Shown here piece after piece: positions 16,224-24,395 of a DNA stretch of 42,194 bases (positions are counted from its first letter, which is position 1; each line of letters opens with the position of its first letter). The stretch is from an uncultured Dorea sp. Its GTDB lineage: Bacteria > Bacillota > Clostridia > Lachnospirales > Lachnospiraceae. Below the pieces are notes generated by a model. That model was given only the letters and a program-made list of their open reading frames with translations, searched no databases and had not been told where the DNA came from. The position numbers and the translations under genes were made by a program. The stretch lies in contig CAJTUQ010000012.1 of NCBI GenBank assembly GCA_910579335.1, positions 1-42,194 of the forward strand, in the 5' to 3' direction.

Positions 16224-17660
16224 ATGATGGAGAAAGCTTTTGTGCATCCTTATATGCCAAACAGTGTTCCGGAAATAAAAAAGGAGCTGCTTAATGAATT
16301 GGGGATTGAAGACGTTCGGGAAATTTATGAAAGTATAATTCCCAAGGAACTGCTTTTCGAAGAGAGGCTTAAACTGCCGGAGCCGATATTGAGTGAATAT
16401 GAACTGAAAAGACATGTGGCCGGTATACTGAATAAAAATATTTCCACAGAGGAATATACCAGTTTTCTGGGAGCCGGGTGCTATAAGCACCAGATTCCGG
16501 CGGTATGTGACGAGATTAATACACGAGGGGAATTTTTGACGGCCTATTGCGGAGACACTTATTCAGACCACGGAAAGATGCAGGCGATTTTTGAGTATAC
16601 CAGTATGATGGGAGAACTCCTGGATGCGGATGTGGTGAGCTATACGACCTATGATGCGGGGCAGTCGGTGTGCTCGGCTTTTCGTATGGCTGCCCGGCTT
16701 CATAGTGCGGCGGGGAGGGATAAGAAAGTGGTTCTTGTGCCGGATACGATGAACCCGGATATTTACAGCCAGGCAGTTTCTTACTGCCGTAATGTTTTAA
16801 GGATTGAAAAGGTTGGGCATGTACCGGAAACGGGGCTGATGGATTTAAAAGAGCTGGAGGAAAAGCTGAAGCTTAAAGATGCGGCGGCTGTTTTCTATGA
16901 AAATCCGTCATATCTTGGTTTTTTAGAGGAGCAGGCGGCGGAAATAGCCGAAATCTCCCATAAATATGAAGCGGTCTGCATTGTGCAGTCTCAGGTGTCG
17001 GCGCTTGGCATTATGGAGAGCCCGATGAATCTTGGTGCGGATATCGTGTGCGGCGACATCCAGCCTCTGGGAATGCATCTGCAGTATGGCGGCGGGCAGG
17101 CGGGCTTTATTGCCAGCCATCAGAAGTTAGAGTATATGGAGCAGTTCCCGACTTACATGTACGGCATTGCAAAGACGGACAAAGAAGATGCGTATGGCTG
17201 GGGAAGGGCGATGAACTATCGGTGCTCCCACGGGAGCCGGGAGAAGGCCAATGAGTATTTCGGAACGGAAACAGGGCTCTGGGGGATTACGGCGGCCGTG
17301 TATCTTGCCAGCATGGGGCCGCAGGGAATGTATGAGCTTGGGGAGACGATTATCCGGAATTTGAAATATTTGATAGTACGGCTGAATCAAATAGAGGGCG
17401 TCAGGGCAAATCCGTTTGGCAGGTATAATTTCCAGGAAGTGCTTGTTGATTTCAATGATTCAGGAAAATGCGCGGCGGATATCAATAAGGCTCTTTTATC
17501 CTGCCGGATATTCGGCGGCAAGGACTTAAGCAGAGAATTTCCGCAGCTAGGCCAGTGCGCCCTGTATTGCGTGTCAGAGCTGACGACGCAGGCTGAGATG
17601 GATAAGCTTGTAAACGCCATAGCGCACATTGTAAAGGAGGGACAGGCATGGGATATATAA
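16224..17660 (+). CDS. Glycine dehydrogenase-like subunit 1 (GcvPA-like)
   Basis: A 478-residue PLP-fold protein of the GcvPA family (N-half of glycine decarboxylase P-protein). Visible: FVHPYMPNSVPEIKKELL at the start, SEYELKRHVAGILNKN, SFLGAGCYKHQIPAVCDEI and the FLTAY-CGDTYSDHGKMQ loop. The canonical subunit has a PxQPExSQG-type loop there, so this belongs to a divergent branch. ATG 16224 is chosen for GGGAGG six bases upstream; a frame extension overlapping the previous gene is unlikely. It overlaps the B-type subunit by 13 bases. No gcvT, gcvH or lipoamide dehydrogenase is nearby, so a standard glycine-cleavage role is uncertain. Confidence 0.85.
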   Translation: MMEKAFVHPYMPNSVPEIKKELLNELGIEDVREIYESIIPKELLFEERLKLPEPILSEYELKRHVAGILNKNISTEEYTSFLGAGCYKHQIPAVCDEINTRGEFLTAYCGDTYSDHGKMQAIFEYTSMMGELLDADVVSYTTYDAGQSVCSAFRMAARLHSAAGRDKKVVLVPDTMNPDIYSQAVSYCRNVLRIEKVGHVPETGLMDLKELEEKLKLKDAAAVFYENPSYLGFLEEQAAEIAEISHKYEAVCIVQSQVSALGIMESPMNLGADIVCGDIQPLGMHLQYGGGQAGFIASHQKLEYMEQFPTYMYGIAKTDKEDAYGWGRAMNYRCSHGSREKANEYFGTETGLWGITAAVYLASMGPQGMYELGETIIRNLKYLIVRLNQIEGVRANPFGRYNFQEVLVDFNDSGKCAADINKALLSCRIFGGKDLSREFPQLGQCALYCVSELTTQAEMDKLVNAIAHIVKEGQAWDI

Positions 17661-19198
17661 AAAAGAACAGAGACTTCCATGAGGCCCGGTGGGATGAGCC
17701 CTTTATTATGGAAATGGGAAATCCGGGAGAGCGGGGAATCCTTTTGCCGCAGGCATCGGATGAGGTAAAAGAAATCAGCGGCGACCTGTCCGACCTGATA
17801 CCGGAGGGACTTAGGAGAAAGAGGGCGCCGAAGCTTCCGCAGCTGTCCCAGATGCAGGTGCTCCGCCATTATATGAGACTTTCTCAGGAGACGCTTGGGA
17901 CGGACATCAACATTGATATCGGGCTTGGAACGTGTACAATGAAGTACAGTCCGAAGGTACATGAACAGCTGGTGCGCATGGAAAAATTACAGGAAGTGCA
18001 TCCTTGCCAGGATGAGAGTACGGTTCAGGGGATTCTTGAAATTATGTATCAGGACGAACAGTATTTGAAGGCAATATCGGGCATGGCAAAGGTGAGCCTG
18101 CAGCCTGCGGGAGGAAGTCAGGCGATTTTTGCAAATGTGCAGACGATACGGGCCTATTTTGAAGAGAAAGGAGAGGGAAAGCTGCGGGATGAGATTATCA
18201 CCACCATTCTCTCCCATCCGGCGAATCCGGGGACTGCGGCGACTCTTGGATATAAGGTAATTACCCTGTACCCGGATGAGAACGGCCTGCCGGACATCGA
18301 GGCGCTTAAGGCGGCGGTTTCCGGGCGGACGGCGGCTCTTATGATTACCAATCCGGAGGATACGGGGATTTACAATGACCGAATCCGGCAGTTTGTTGAT
18401 ATCGTCCATGAGGTTGGCGGGCTGTGCGTTTATGACCAGGCGAATTTAAACGGCGTGTTCGGGCTTACAAGGGCAAGGGATGCGGGGTTTGACATGTGCC
18501 ATTATAATCTGCACAAATCATTTTCTTCTCCGCACGGCTGTCAGGGCCCCGGAGCGGGAGCGCAGTGTGTTTCAGAAAAGCTTGCCAAGTATGTGGCGGC
18601 TCCTGTGGTGGAGTTTGACGGGGAGAAATATTATTTGGATTACGCAAGGCCGGACAGTATCGGGAAGCTCCGCGCATTTTACGGCGTGCCGCCGGTTTTG
18701 GTACGGACATACGCTTATATCCGCAGTCTGGGTGCGGACGGGATGAAGCAGATTGCAGAACTTTCTATTTTAAATAATAATTATTTGATTCAAAAGCTTT
18801 TGAAGATAAAAGGGCTTTCCATGCCTTTTGCAAAAGGACGTTTCAGAATGGAGCAGGCACGTTTAAGCTGGCAGGAGCTTACAGAGGAGACCGGCGTTAC
18901 GACAGATGACATCTGCCGCCGAATCGTAGATTATGGTTTTCAGGATTATTTTACAAGCCATCATCCGCGGGTGCTTTTGCAGCCGTTTACCCCGGAGCCT
19001 GTCGAGACATACTCGAAGGATGACATCGACGAATTTGCGGCGGCATTTGCCGCAATTGCCGATGAAGCCTACACTGCCCCGGAGATTGTCAAGAGCGCTC
19101 CCCACAAGGCGGCGCTTGGCGCACGGATACAAGAGGAATGTCTGACGGAGTGGGAGAAATTTGCAACGACATGGCGCGCATATAAAAAATTGCAATAG
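17648..19198 (+). CDS. Glycine dehydrogenase-like subunit 2 (GcvPB-like, PLP-binding)
   Basis: A 516-residue PLP enzyme of the GcvPB family. The PLP lysine is K290 in CHYNLHKSFSSPHG. Differences from the canonical subunit are clear: the glycine-rich loop after the lysine is PHGCQGPGAG instead of PHGGGGPG(S/A)G, and the AHGTNPASAA motif is replaced by SHPANPGTAAT. LQPAGGSQAIFANVQTIRAY and TAALMITNPEDTGIYND remain. The C-terminus is about 20-30 residues longer than usual. ATG 17648 lies inside the end of subunit 1, with AAGGAGG upstream. It would form a heterotetramer with subunit 1 and decarboxylate or otherwise react with an amino acid; the exact substrate is open. Confidence 0.86.
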   Translation: MGYIKKNRDFHEARWDEPFIMEMGNPGERGILLPQASDEVKEISGDLSDLIPEGLRRKRAPKLPQLSQMQVLRHYMRLSQETLGTDINIDIGLGTCTMKYSPKVHEQLVRMEKLQEVHPCQDESTVQGILEIMYQDEQYLKAISGMAKVSLQPAGGSQAIFANVQTIRAYFEEKGEGKLRDEIITTILSHPANPGTAATLGYKVITLYPDENGLPDIEALKAAVSGRTAALMITNPEDTGIYNDRIRQFVDIVHEVGGLCVYDQANLNGVFGLTRARDAGFDMCHYNLHKSFSSPHGCQGPGAGAQCVSEKLAKYVAAPVVEFDGEKYYLDYARPDSIGKLRAFYGVPPVLVRTYAYIRSLGADGMKQIAELSILNNNYLIQKLLKIKGLSMPFAKGRFRMEQARLSWQELTEETGVTTDDICRRIVDYGFQDYFTSHHPRVLLQPFTPEPVETYSKDDIDEFAAAFAAIADEAYTAPEIVKSAPHKAALGARIQEECLTEWEKFATTWRAYKKLQ

Positions 19199-19258
19199 TT
19201 AAGAAAACAGATGGTTCTTAGGCGTAGAAAAAAGATACGATGAAAGGATGGGAAGAAA

Positions 19259-20278
19259 ATGTTAGCAGTTGTGAAAGAACACGGCGGAGCCGGGTTTGCC
19301 GTTAAGGATGTGCCTTACCCAAAACTTCGGGAGGATGATGTAATCATAAAGGTAAGGTCCGTCGGGATATGCGGAACGGACGGACCTATACTGGCGGGGA
19401 CGAGAAAAGTGCCCTGGCCGCTGATTCCGGGACATGAATTTGCCGGAGATGTTGTAGAGACGGGAAGCCGGGTAAAGAATCTGAAAGTGGGGGACAGGGT
19501 TACGCCCTGTATCGTTATCGGATGCGGAAACTGTGAGATGTGCATTGAGGGGAAGGAAGTGCTCTGCGATAATCTGGTAGAGACCGGAATCCATGTAGAC
19601 GGCGCATTTGCAGAATATGTACGGGTTCCGGCCAAGGTCTGCCGCCGGATGCGCGATACAACCACCTATGACATGGGGGCATCGGTAGATCCTATCGCCT
19701 CTGCTTACCGTACAGTCAAGGCATCTTCTGTGTCGCCAAAAGATATCTGCGTTGTGTACGGACCGGGGCCTATCGGACTTTACGCAGTGCAGCTTCTAAG
19801 GCTTCGCGGTGCAAAGCAGATTATCTGTATCGGGACGGATGCGGACAGGAAACGTCTGGAGCTTGCAAAGGAGCTGGGAGCCAAAGCCGTAATTAATGCA
19901 TCCTTAGAAGACCCGGTAGAATGCGTGAGGGAAATTACCGGCGGAAGGATGGCGGATTACGTGCAGGACTGCGTCGGCGTGCCGAACGTGCCGGTCTTAG
20001 CCCTGAATATGCTGAAAAAGGGAGGAACGTATGCCGTTACAGGCCTCTATCACAGCCTGCCCGAAGTGGATCTTGGGCAAGTCGTGCGGAGGGAGATTCA
20101 GATTTACGGGACGATCTGTTATACAAGACAGGAGTTTGAGGAATGCCTGGATTTTGTGGAGGATGGAAGGGTGAAGGTAGAGCCGCTGATTACCCATCAT
20201 TTTCCGCTTGCCGAGATGGAGCAGGCATTTCAGGTGATGCAGTCAAAGCAGTGCATGAAGATTATTATGCATCCATAA
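19259..20278 (+). CDS. Zinc-dependent medium-chain alcohol dehydrogenase
   Basis: A 339-residue MDR-superfamily dehydrogenase. The catalytic zinc site shows GICGTD and GHEFAGDV. The structural zinc loop has four cysteines in CGNCEMCIEGKEVLC. The dinucleotide fold has GPGPIGLYAVQLLRLRGA followed by an acidic IGTDADRKR end of strand 2, suggesting NAD rather than NADP. It is in the sorbitol/threonine/2,3-butanediol dehydrogenase range; the substrate cannot be fixed. It follows the GcvPA/B-like pair by 60 bases, so an amino-alcohol or threonine-type substrate that yields an amino acid for that pair is possible but speculative. Confidence 0.9.
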   Translation: MLAVVKEHGGAGFAVKDVPYPKLREDDVIIKVRSVGICGTDGPILAGTRKVPWPLIPGHEFAGDVVETGSRVKNLKVGDRVTPCIVIGCGNCEMCIEGKEVLCDNLVETGIHVDGAFAEYVRVPAKVCRRMRDTTTYDMGASVDPIASAYRTVKASSVSPKDICVVYGPGPIGLYAVQLLRLRGAKQIICIGTDADRKRLELAKELGAKAVINASLEDPVECVREITGGRMADYVQDCVGVPNVPVLALNMLKKGGTYAVTGLYHSLPEVDLGQVVRREIQIYGTICYTRQEFEECLDFVEDGRVKVEPLITHHFPLAEMEQAFQVMQSKQCMKIIMHP

Positions 20279-20352
20279 TGAGGTTGCAAAAAGATTACTA
20301 TTGCCGTAATATTGAGTATGAACTTTGTAGAATGTAGAAGGAAGTGCTTACT

Positions 20353-21729
20353 ATGAATCGGTTAAAAAAATTATTTGTCCCGGTGGATATGACGGTGGGA
20401 AAGCCGTGGGAGGATATTGTAATTTTTACTGTGCCTATGCTGATTGGCAATATTGCACAGCAGCTTTACAATACGGTGGACAGCGTGGTGGTCGGACAGT
20501 TTGTGGGGGATAATGCGCTGGCGGCGGTCGGCAGTGCGGGACCTATCTTAAACCTTCTGATTGTTTTGTTTGTTGGAATCAGCGTGGGAGCCAGCATCAT
20601 GGTCTCCCAGTATTTGGGCGCCCGCAACAAAGAGGCGCTGTCCATGACTATAGGGACTTGTATCGTACTCACTGGAATTGCGTCTCTCCTTGTCATGGTA
20701 TTTGCTACAGTGGCGGCCAGACCGATGCTTAAGCTTTTGAATACGCCTGCGTCGATTATTGATTGGTGTACCTCATATCTTAGAATCTTTTTTATCGGAG
20801 TGGCGGGTTGTGCATATTACAATATTCTGAGCGGTATATTAAGAGGGCTTGGGGATTCTATGTCGGCGCTTTTCTATCTGCTGGCGGCAAGCGGTTTAAA
20901 TATCGTGCTGGATTTGTTCTTTGTAGTACAGATGGATATGGGCGTGGCGGGCGTTGCTCTTGCGACAGCGATCGCGCAGGGCTTCTCTGCATTTTTATGC
21001 CTGTGGAGGCTTGCGAAGCTGAAAGAGCTGTTTGAATTAAAGTGGAAGTATATCCGGCTGTTTAAAAGTCATGTGAAAAACATAATCCGGCTGGGAGTTC
21101 CCTCCGGCGTGACGCAGGCAATCATGTCAATGTCCATGCTGGTCGTGCAGTCGCTTACAAATAGTTTCGGCGAGATGTTCATTGCGGCAAATGTAATTGT
21201 CATGCGGGTGGATGGATTTGCCATGATGCCGAACTTTTCTTTTGGAACCGCCATGACTACCTATGCCGGCCAGAATGTAGGAGCCGGCAAGTATGACCGG
21301 GTAGCAAAGGGGGCCAGACAGGGGACTGCCATTGCCGTGGGAACCGCAGCAGTAATCGTGGTGCTGATACTTGCATTCGGAAAACGGCTGATGCAGATTT
21401 TTACTGATACATCGGAGTTGGTCGGGCTCAGTATGAACATGATGAGGATTCTGGCGGTTGGATATGTGGCGGTAGCCGTTACCCAGACGCTTTCAGGGGT
21501 TATGCGCGGAGCGGGGGATACGATGACGCCTATGTGGATATCTATGGTTACTACGGTATTGATACGTGTCCCGCTGGCTTACGGGCTCGTATATCTGACG
21601 AAAACCCCGCAGCTTCCGCAGGGAGAGAGAGCCAGCCTGTTTATTTCGCTTTTGATATCATGGGTGCTGGGAGCGGTAATTACCGGTTTCTTCTATAAAA
21701 GAGGCAAGTGGAGAGAGAAAGCGGTTTGA
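20353..21729 (+). CDS. MATE family efflux transporter
   Basis: A 458-residue membrane protein with about 12 hydrophobic segments. MATE landmarks: PMLIGNIAQQLYNTVDSVVVGQFVG near the N-terminus, VGSAGPILNLLIVLFVGISVGASIMVSQYLGARN, and the second-half repeat with PNFSFGTAMTTYAGQNVGAGKYDR and GVMRGAGDTMTP. It would export a cationic drug or metabolite using a sodium or proton gradient. ATG 20353 is chosen; AAGGAAG lies about nine bases upstream, while the GTG at 20344 has almost no spacing. It is followed 26 bases later by a GntR regulator, so the two may be co-transcribed. Confidence 0.93.
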   Translation: MNRLKKLFVPVDMTVGKPWEDIVIFTVPMLIGNIAQQLYNTVDSVVVGQFVGDNALAAVGSAGPILNLLIVLFVGISVGASIMVSQYLGARNKEALSMTIGTCIVLTGIASLLVMVFATVAARPMLKLLNTPASIIDWCTSYLRIFFIGVAGCAYYNILSGILRGLGDSMSALFYLLAASGLNIVLDLFFVVQMDMGVAGVALATAIAQGFSAFLCLWRLAKLKELFELKWKYIRLFKSHVKNIIRLGVPSGVTQAIMSMSMLVVQSLTNSFGEMFIAANVIVMRVDGFAMMPNFSFGTAMTTYAGQNVGAGKYDRVAKGARQGTAIAVGTAAVIVVLILAFGKRLMQIFTDTSELVGLSMNMMRILAVGYVAVAVTQTLSGVMRGAGDTMTPMWISMVTTVLIRVPLAYGLVYLTKTPQLPQGERASLFISLLISWVLGAVITGFFYKRGKWREKAV

Positions 21730-21755
21730 CTGAAAGAGATATTTGGAGACGACAG

Positions 21756-22445
21756 ATGGAGATTGAAAACAGGGCGGCAAGGACGCTGCTATATGAAGAA
21801 GTGGTCAAGGACTTGTATCGTTTGATTGACGAGGAACATTTAAAGGCTGGAGATAAGCTTCCGCCGGAGAGGGAGCTTATGGAGCAGCTTGATGTAAGCC
21901 GGAATGTACTCAGGGAAGCTTTCCGCGTATTGGAGAGCAGGGGAGTTATCATTTCGCATCAGGGAAAAGGGCGGTTTTTGAGAAAACAGTCCCATTTAAG
22001 CGAGAGCACGGAAAGCCTCAGCAGAAACCTGGAGCGATGCTCTATGATGGAGGCTTATGAGGTGAGACAGCTTCTTGAAGTCAAAGGGGTAGAAATGATT
22101 ATCCGCAATGCCACACAGAGAGATATTGACGACCTGGAAAGTGCATATACTGCGCTCGAAAAGCGGTTTCGGGAGACAGGAAAGACGGAAGGGGAATTTA
22201 AGCTACACAAATTATATGCAGCAAAAACGGGCAGTGTCTTTATGACGCAGACATTGGAAATTGTCTTAAATGCGATTTTCGATATGATGTACGGGAAATT
22301 TTCTGACGTTTTAGAGGCGGTATCCGGCGAAGAGGAGTTAGAATCGCACCGGCAGATTATTCAGGCAATCAGAAAAAGGGATACGGAGACGGCGGGGAAG
22401 CTGATGTATGAGCATCTGCAGGCGTCTATTGACAGTTTAAAGTAG
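21756..22445 (+). CDS. FadR-subfamily GntR transcriptional regulator
   Basis: A 229-residue regulator. The N-terminal winged helix includes LPPERELMEQLDVSRNVLREAFRVLESRGVI (about residues 35-65) and the GKGRFL wing. The C-terminal FCD domain is all-helical, with EVRQLLEVKGVEMI and the metal/ligand-type residues near FKLHKLYAAKTGS and SHRQIIQAIRKRD. ATG 21756 has GGAG seven bases upstream; the GTG at 21708 lies inside the MATE gene. FCD regulators usually sense an organic acid or amino acid and control the adjacent catabolic genes. The promoter and inverted repeat directly downstream (22515-22568) make it the natural regulator of the CE4-ArgH operon. Confidence 0.9.
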   Translation: MEIENRAARTLLYEEVVKDLYRLIDEEHLKAGDKLPPERELMEQLDVSRNVLREAFRVLESRGVIISHQGKGRFLRKQSHLSESTESLSRNLERCSMMEAYEVRQLLEVKGVEMIIRNATQRDIDDLESAYTALEKRFRETGKTEGEFKLHKLYAAKTGSVFMTQTLEIVLNAIFDMMYGKFSDVLEAVSGEEELESHRQIIQAIRKRDTETAGKLMYEHLQASIDSLK

Positions 22446-22514
22446 ACAATATGTGGATAATGGACAAAAATTAACAAAAAATTTGTATCTAACAGTCGAA
22501 ATTAACAAAATATA

Positions 22515-22543
22515 TTGACGGGTATATAGATATAGTTTATAAA
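22515..22543 (+). promoter_or_regulatory. Strong promoter of the CE4-ArgH-racemase-AGCS operon
   Basis: TTGACG (22515-22520), 17 bases, TATAAA (22538-22543). The predicted start is near 22550, giving a leader of about 100 bases. The spacing is ideal and no other promoter was recognised before 28.3 kb. Confidence 0.75.
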
Positions 22544-22545
22544 TA

Positions 22546-22568
22546 ACTTAGAGACTAAGTGACTAAGT
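22546..22568 (+). promoter_or_regulatory. Candidate operator at the transcription start
   Basis: An exact inverted repeat ACTTAG-AGA-CTAAGT (22546-22560) followed directly by another GACTAAGT (22561-22568), so GACTAAGT also occurs as a tandem pair. It begins 3 bases after the -10 element and covers the expected +1. This position suits a repressor, most likely the FadR-type protein encoded just upstream. Confidence 0.6.
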
Positions 22569-22648
22569 GGATAAGGTGAAAGGCTTAGCAGCAGCCTCAG
22601 GGTGAGTATAAGCTGCAGGAAAATAAATATAGTTACGGAAGGGAGTGC

Positions 22649-23524
22649 ATGAGAATGGAAAAAGTGAAGTGGCCGGAAGGCAGAAAAAGTGCGGTCATGT
22701 TCAGCTTCGATTTGGACGGGGATGTGATTTGGCGGAATATGTCAGCGGACGAGCCCAATGCCGACAAGCTGATACGGGCCCGCTCTATCGGTCAGTACGG
22801 TCCAAAGCGCTGTGTGGACATGATACTGGATTTGCTGGAGAAATATGGAGTGAAGGCGACATTTTATGTGCCTGGCTTCGTGGCGGAGCACAATCAGGAA
22901 GTAATCCGCAGGATTGCGGCGGCGGGGCATGAAATTGGAAACCACGGCTACACCCACGAACGGTTCGTGGAAAAGACCGTGGAGGAGCAAAGGGAGATTA
23001 TTGAGAAGACACAGCGCATTATCCGGGAAATTACAGGCAAAGAGCCGGTCGGTTTCCGTACTCCGTCCGGAGACTGGCATGTATGCACGCCGTATATATT
23101 ATCGGAAATGGGATTCTCTTATTCCAGTTCTATGCGCGGCGATGATAAACCGTACTATACGATTCTTGACGGAGAGGAATCAGACTTGGTTGAGATTCCG
23201 TCCAAATGGGAGCTGGATGATTATGTGGCGCAGGCGTACAGCGTGTATCCTGCAGAACCGGCGGGGCTGGACAGAATCAGCTGCTACCGGAATGTGCAGG
23301 ACAATGATATTCGCGAATTTCGCGGTTATTACGATATGGGATTGTGCATTTCGTTTTTGATGCATCCGCAGATTTCAGGAGCGCCGGGAAGAAATCTTGT
23401 GCTGGAGGAGGTTCTTAAGGAAGTAACCTCTCATGAGGATGTGTGGGTGGCGACCGGCAGCGAGATCGCAAAATACTGGCGGAAAGCATATCCGAGGAAA
23501 AACAGGAAGAGGGAGGGGGAGTAA
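22649..23524 (+). CDS. CE4 polysaccharide-deacetylase-fold hydrolase (PgdA-like), intact site
   Basis: A 291-residue NodB/CE4-fold protein with no signal peptide, so cytoplasmic. It matches the Helicobacter PgdA-like branch: WPEGRKSAVMFSFDLDGDVIW at the start, D21 and D23 as the base/metal aspartates, GHEIGNHGYTHERF with metal histidines H99 and H103, and H239 in FLMHPQ near the end. All key residues are present. Members of this branch include cyclic imide hydrolases and PuuE-type allantoinases as well as putative deacetylases, so amide-ring opening is as plausible as sugar deacetylation. A second ATG at 22655 is possible. It heads an operon with ArgH, racemase and AGCS genes, favouring a small-molecule substrate. 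Confidence 0.88.
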   Translation: MRMEKVKWPEGRKSAVMFSFDLDGDVIWRNMSADEPNADKLIRARSIGQYGPKRCVDMILDLLEKYGVKATFYVPGFVAEHNQEVIRRIAAAGHEIGNHGYTHERFVEKTVEEQREIIEKTQRIIREITGKEPVGFRTPSGDWHVCTPYILSEMGFSYSSSMRGDDKPYYTILDGEESDLVEIPSKWELDDYVAQAYSVYPAEPAGLDRISCYRNVQDNDIREFRGYYDMGLCISFLMHPQISGAPGRNLVLEEVLKEVTSHEDVWVATGSEIAKYWRKAYPRKNRKREGE

Positions 23525-23528
23525 AGAG

Positions 23529-24368
23529 ATGTATGCAAAAGGTATGAAGCTGCCGGAAGGAAAGAAATGTGCGGCATTTATAACAGTGAATCTTTCGGCG
23601 GAATTTTTTTGGCTTTCATTAGATAAGAAAGCGGCGGACATGCCGAAGACGCTTTCTCTTGGACAGTACGGAATGTCCCACGGATTGCCGAGACTCCTTG
23701 ATCTGTTTGATGAATTTCACATAAAGGCTACGTTTTTCGTGCCTGGAAAAACAGCAGAGACGTATCCGGAAGCAATCAGGGAGACTGCGGACAGAGGGCA
23801 TGAGATTGCGTGTCACGGTTATGAATACGAGAATTTTTCTCTTTTTAGCTATGAGGAGCAGAGGGAGCGTATCGGCAAGGCGGCGGAAGCTATCGAGAAG
23901 GCATGCGGGAGGAGGCCGGAGGGCTTTCGTGCCCCGATTGGAGACTTGATGCTGGAGACTTTGAACATTGCCAGAGAGTACGGGATGAAATATTCCAGCG
24001 ACCTTTTTGACGATGACAGGCCGTATTTTATGGAAGTAAATGAAAGCGGAGACAAACTGCTCCAGATTCCGATGCAGTGGGCCAATTTTGACCTCCCGTA
24101 TTTCGCTTTTAATTACCGGCCGGCTTTTCCTTTCGGACAGGGACGAATTGCCAATTACAGCAGTGTCCTTTCCAATTGGAAGGATGAATTTACCGGGCAT
24201 TATAACCATAACCTCTGCTATACGATGCAGCTGGATCCGCAGACGACAGGAAGTCCGGGGCGCACGGCTCTGATTAAGGAGTTTCTGCAGTTTCTGACGG
24301 CACATGAGGGCGTATGGTTTGTGACGGGCAGGGAGCTCTATGATTATTGTAAAGAGAATCAATTCTAA
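23529..24368 (+). CDS. CE4-fold paralogue lacking metal-site residues
   Basis: A 279-residue paralogue of the preceding protein. Starting 4 bases after its stop, ATG 23529 has GGAGGGGGAG just upstream; an in-frame ATG at 23433 would lie inside the previous gene. Alignment by eye gives the same order of blocks (LPEGKKCAAFITVNLSAEFFW, KATFFVPGKTAETYPEAIRE, GHEIACHGYEYENF, PQTTGSPGR). At the active site the two aspartates are N21 and S23, the second metal histidine is Y100 (H96 is kept), and the late histidine is D236. It is probably not an ordinary metal-dependent hydrolase; it may be a regulatory or structural partner of the intact enzyme, or bind substrate in a new way. Confidence 0.85.
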   Translation: MYAKGMKLPEGKKCAAFITVNLSAEFFWLSLDKKAADMPKTLSLGQYGMSHGLPRLLDLFDEFHIKATFFVPGKTAETYPEAIRETADRGHEIACHGYEYENFSLFSYEEQRERIGKAAEAIEKACGRRPEGFRAPIGDLMLETLNIAREYGMKYSSDLFDDDRPYFMEVNESGDKLLQIPMQWANFDLPYFAFNYRPAFPFGQGRIANYSSVLSNWKDEFTGHYNHNLCYTMQLDPQTTGSPGRTALIKEFLQFLTAHEGVWFVTGRELYDYCKENQF

Positions 24369-24395
24369 GAAATAAAAAGAAGGGAGAATGAGAAG

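Noticed and set aside
20278..20337. Possible 19-codon ORF starting at TAATG after the zinc dehydrogenase
   Set aside because: No ribosome site and no recognisable features; the overlap of stop and ATG alone is weak evidence.
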